A stretch of DNA of 6,967 nt from Oscillospiraceae bacterium (GTDB lineage Bacteria; Bacillota_A; Clostridia; Oscillospirales; WRJC01). The position numbers and the translations under genes were made by a program. Shown one piece after another: positions 6,169 through 6,967 of the stretch. Within the stretch, counting starts at the first letter, position 1, and every line of letters starts with the position of its first letter. Location: positions 1 to 6,967 of the forward strand of contig WQXD01000195.1 in assembly GCA_009785015.1 (NCBI GenBank), in the 5' to 3' direction. Below the pieces are notes generated by a model that saw nothing but the letters and a program-made list of their open reading frames with translations, did no database searches and was not told the DNA's origin.

Positions 6169-6371
6169 TTTTGATCGTCACCTTCCTCGAATTTTGTGTT
6201 GCTGTACGCGTTTTTACCACACGTGGGGCAAGGGTATGTGTAATAAGGCGCGTTGTATAAACAGCCTTTACGGCACTCACCTTTTTCGCACGCAAATATA
6301 CACCCGCAATAATGACACTTAAAATATAATATTCTTTTCTCCGGTACCTTGCCCTTTTTTATGATTTTCAT
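6162..6371 (-). CDS. Small zinc-ribbon phage protein
   Basis: A 69-residue Cys-rich protein: CHYCGC (19-24), C28, C33, C37 and a C-terminal CPTCG (48-52). The CxxC...CPTC pair around YYTYP is a zinc ribbon of a kind frequent in clostridial phages with no assigned function. Eight cysteines are more than a single ribbon needs, so a second metal site is possible. Its ATG overlaps the stop of the gene above (ATGA at 6371-6368), with GGAGGGGGTGA upstream, showing an operon. Nucleic-acid or protein binding is likely for the fold, but unproven here. Confidence 0.78.
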   Translation of the reverse strand: MKIIKKGKVPEKRILYFKCHYCGCIFACEKGECRKGCLYNAPYYTYPCPTCGKNAYSNTKFEEGDDQNG

Positions 6372-6661
6372 TCGGACTCACCCCCTCCGAATTGTTTTTC
6401 ATCAAACTGCCAGTTGTCACGGGCATGCCCACATTTACGGCAACGGCCATCTGTTTTTCCGTTTAAATTTATATTACAAGTAACGCACGAGAATGCACCG
6501 TCCCCGGGTTTATGTTTTTTTGCCGCCCGCTCCAGAGCCAACGCGCGTGATTTCCAGCTGTCGCGTTCCTTGCAGGTCTCGTTGAGCACTTTTATTGTTG
6601 CGTCAAGAGCCTGTAAAGCAGGGGGTTCGCTGTCCCATTTGGCAAATATATCTTCCGTCAT
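6368..6661 (-). CDS. Small phage protein with coiled coil and zinc ribbon
   Basis: A 97-residue protein. The N-terminal part (about 17-48) is a heptad-like helix (LDATIKVLNETCKERDSWKS), then a Lys-rich linker, then a zinc ribbon with CVTC (59-62) and CRKCG (74-78) followed by HARDNWQF. The CxxC-CxxCG-W pattern recurs in Firmicutes phage proteins of unknown role. A longer reading from an ATG at 6691 is possible, but ATG 6661 is preferred: it forms an ATGA overlap with the stop of the upstream gene and has GGAGG 9 nt ahead. The next gene overlaps this one's stop in the same way. Confidence 0.8.
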   Translation of the reverse strand: MTEDIFAKWDSEPPALQALDATIKVLNETCKERDSWKSRALALERAAKKHKPGDGAFSCVTCNINLNGKTDGRCRKCGHARDNWQFDEKQFGGGESE

Positions 6662-6837
6662 TCGCTTTGCCCTCCGAAAATCTCGCGCCACTTCGCCGCC
6701 GCCGCTTCTGCTTCCTCGAATGTGCGGAAATAATTACCGGATTCGTAATATCGCTCACACGTAGAACCCTCATACTCTCTATATGGGACTTTCCGCCCAA
6801 ATTCATCGATAGTCCAGAATCCATCGTTGATATTTGC
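6658..6837 (-). CDS. Small phage protein, N-terminus lost at a probable chimeric junction
   Basis: The visible C-terminal ~59 residues read NINDGFWTIDEFGRKVPYRE (from 6834), then YEGSTCERYYESGNYFRTFEEAEAAAAKWREIFGGQSE up to TGA at 6660-6658. This matches the style of a common small phage protein: a Trp-bearing N-terminal strand, a YYESGNYFRTFEEAE turn and a C-terminal helix. Function unknown. The frame formally continues into the GC-rich end of the window, but composition and homology change near 6837-6842, so the true N-terminus is missing. The downstream gene overlaps its stop and is co-transcribed. Confidence 0.68.
   Translation of the reverse strand, partial: ANINDGFWTIDEFGRKVPYREYEGSTCERYYESGNYFRTFEEAEAAAAKWREIFGGQSE
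6670..6675 (-). promoter_or_regulatory. Ribosome binding site deciding the start at 6661
   Basis: GGAGGG on the minus strand, with GGAGG 9 nt from ATG 6661. The alternative upstream ATG at 6691 has no comparable site, so the shorter protein is chosen. Confidence 0.65.
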
Positions 6838-6839
6838 GC

Positions 6840-6967
6840 GCCATCGTGGCGGTGCTGGCGGTCAGCGGCGAGTACAGCACCGGCATGATCCGCATCACCC
6901 TGGCCGCGACGCCGCGCCGGGCCACGGTCCTGGCCGCTAAAGCTGTTGTGGTCACCGGCCTGACGGC
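6840..6967 (+). CDS. ABC-2 type transporter permease fragment, foreign high-GC sequence
   Basis: The plus-strand frame AIVAVLAVSGEYSTGMIRIT (from 6840) continues LAATPRRATVLAAKAVVVTGLT to the window edge. EYSTGMIR-TLAA-PRR-VLAAK is the well-known segment of actinobacterial ABC-2 family permeases (integral membrane subunits of drug or lipid exporters), just after a membrane helix. GC is 68% in 6841-6900 and 75% in 6901-6967, against 45% in 6781-6840. A stop lies upstream in frame at 6828-6830 and there is no start, so the fragment is open at both ends. It is unlike anything else in the window and is best explained as a chimeric join rather than a real phage gene. Confidence 0.8.

Noticed and set aside
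6044..6295. 83-residue minus-strand frame overlapping the second zinc-ribbon gene
   Set aside because: Most of it is the alternate frame of a convincing zinc-ribbon gene. Only the last 41 residues from ATG 6169 could be considered, and they run into the terminator hairpin.
6691..6691. Upstream start (MARDFRRAKR) for the coiled-coil/zinc-ribbon gene
   Set aside because: ATG 6661 has the ATGA overlap and the GGAGG site; the longer form would overlap the upstream gene by 34 bases.
6837..6967. Horizontal transfer or phage-encoded ABC transporter
   Set aside because: The fragment begins mid-domain with no start, and the composition break is abrupt in the middle of another gene; a chimera is simpler.
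1..6967. tRNA, rRNA, CRISPR array, insertion sequence, integrase or att site
   Set aside because: Looked for and not seen: no cloverleaf-like sequence, no regularly spaced repeats, no transposase or recombinase motifs, no terminal inverted repeats.

Overview
The window reads as part of a temperate tailed phage or prophage of a low- to mid-GC Firmicute, most likely a clostridial (gut-type) host. The evidence is the packaging/head gene order (regulator-like protein, small terminase, large terminase, SPP1-type portal, MuF head protein), tight start/stop overlaps, strong GGAGG ribosome binding sites, consensus TTGACA/TATAAT promoters, and small zinc-ribbon proteins of a type common in clostridial phages. 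The last ~130 bases do not belong to this replicon: they encode a high-GC, actinobacterial-looking ABC-2 permease fragment and probably mark an assembly or library chimera.

Layout, reading right to left along the minus strand. A truncated small phage protein (6658-6837), a coiled-coil/zinc-ribbon protein (6368-6661) and a second zinc-ribbon protein (6162-6371) form an ATGA-overlapping accessory operon, followed by a possibly frameshifted membrane micropeptide (6076-6168). The late block starts at 4965: a probable late-gene regulator (4558-4965), small terminase (3957-4523), large terminase (2807-4006), portal (1441-2802) and a MuF head protein (1-1438, running off the left edge). The MuF protein carries a long C-terminal extension that is much more AT-rich than its N-terminal part. 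I read it as a MuF polymorphic-toxin-type tip.

Between these two minus-strand blocks, on the plus strand, lies a self-contained two-gene cassette with its own near-consensus promoter (5162-5190) and terminators (5993-6060). It encodes an 83-residue small protein (5224-5475) and a 167-residue single-domain retropepsin-like aspartic protease (5475-5978) with DTGAS and LLGRD motifs. It has the architecture of a phage moron. Upstream is a perfect TTGACA-17-TATAAT promoter (4978-5006) that fires into a GC-rich hairpin ~50 nt later, which predicts a ~80-nt RNA or an attenuated leader. A near-identical hairpin-bearing repeat (5092-5113 and 6033-6055) lies on either side of the protease operon.

How the parts fit: the late operon packages DNA into proheads and may deliver a toxin domain with the head protein. 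The plus-strand cassette is probably expressed independently of the late genes, possibly from the prophage. The 4966-5223 region is the control zone, with a plus promoter and a candidate minus promoter facing each other across a small palindrome. No tRNA, rRNA, CRISPR array, insertion sequence or integrase was seen.
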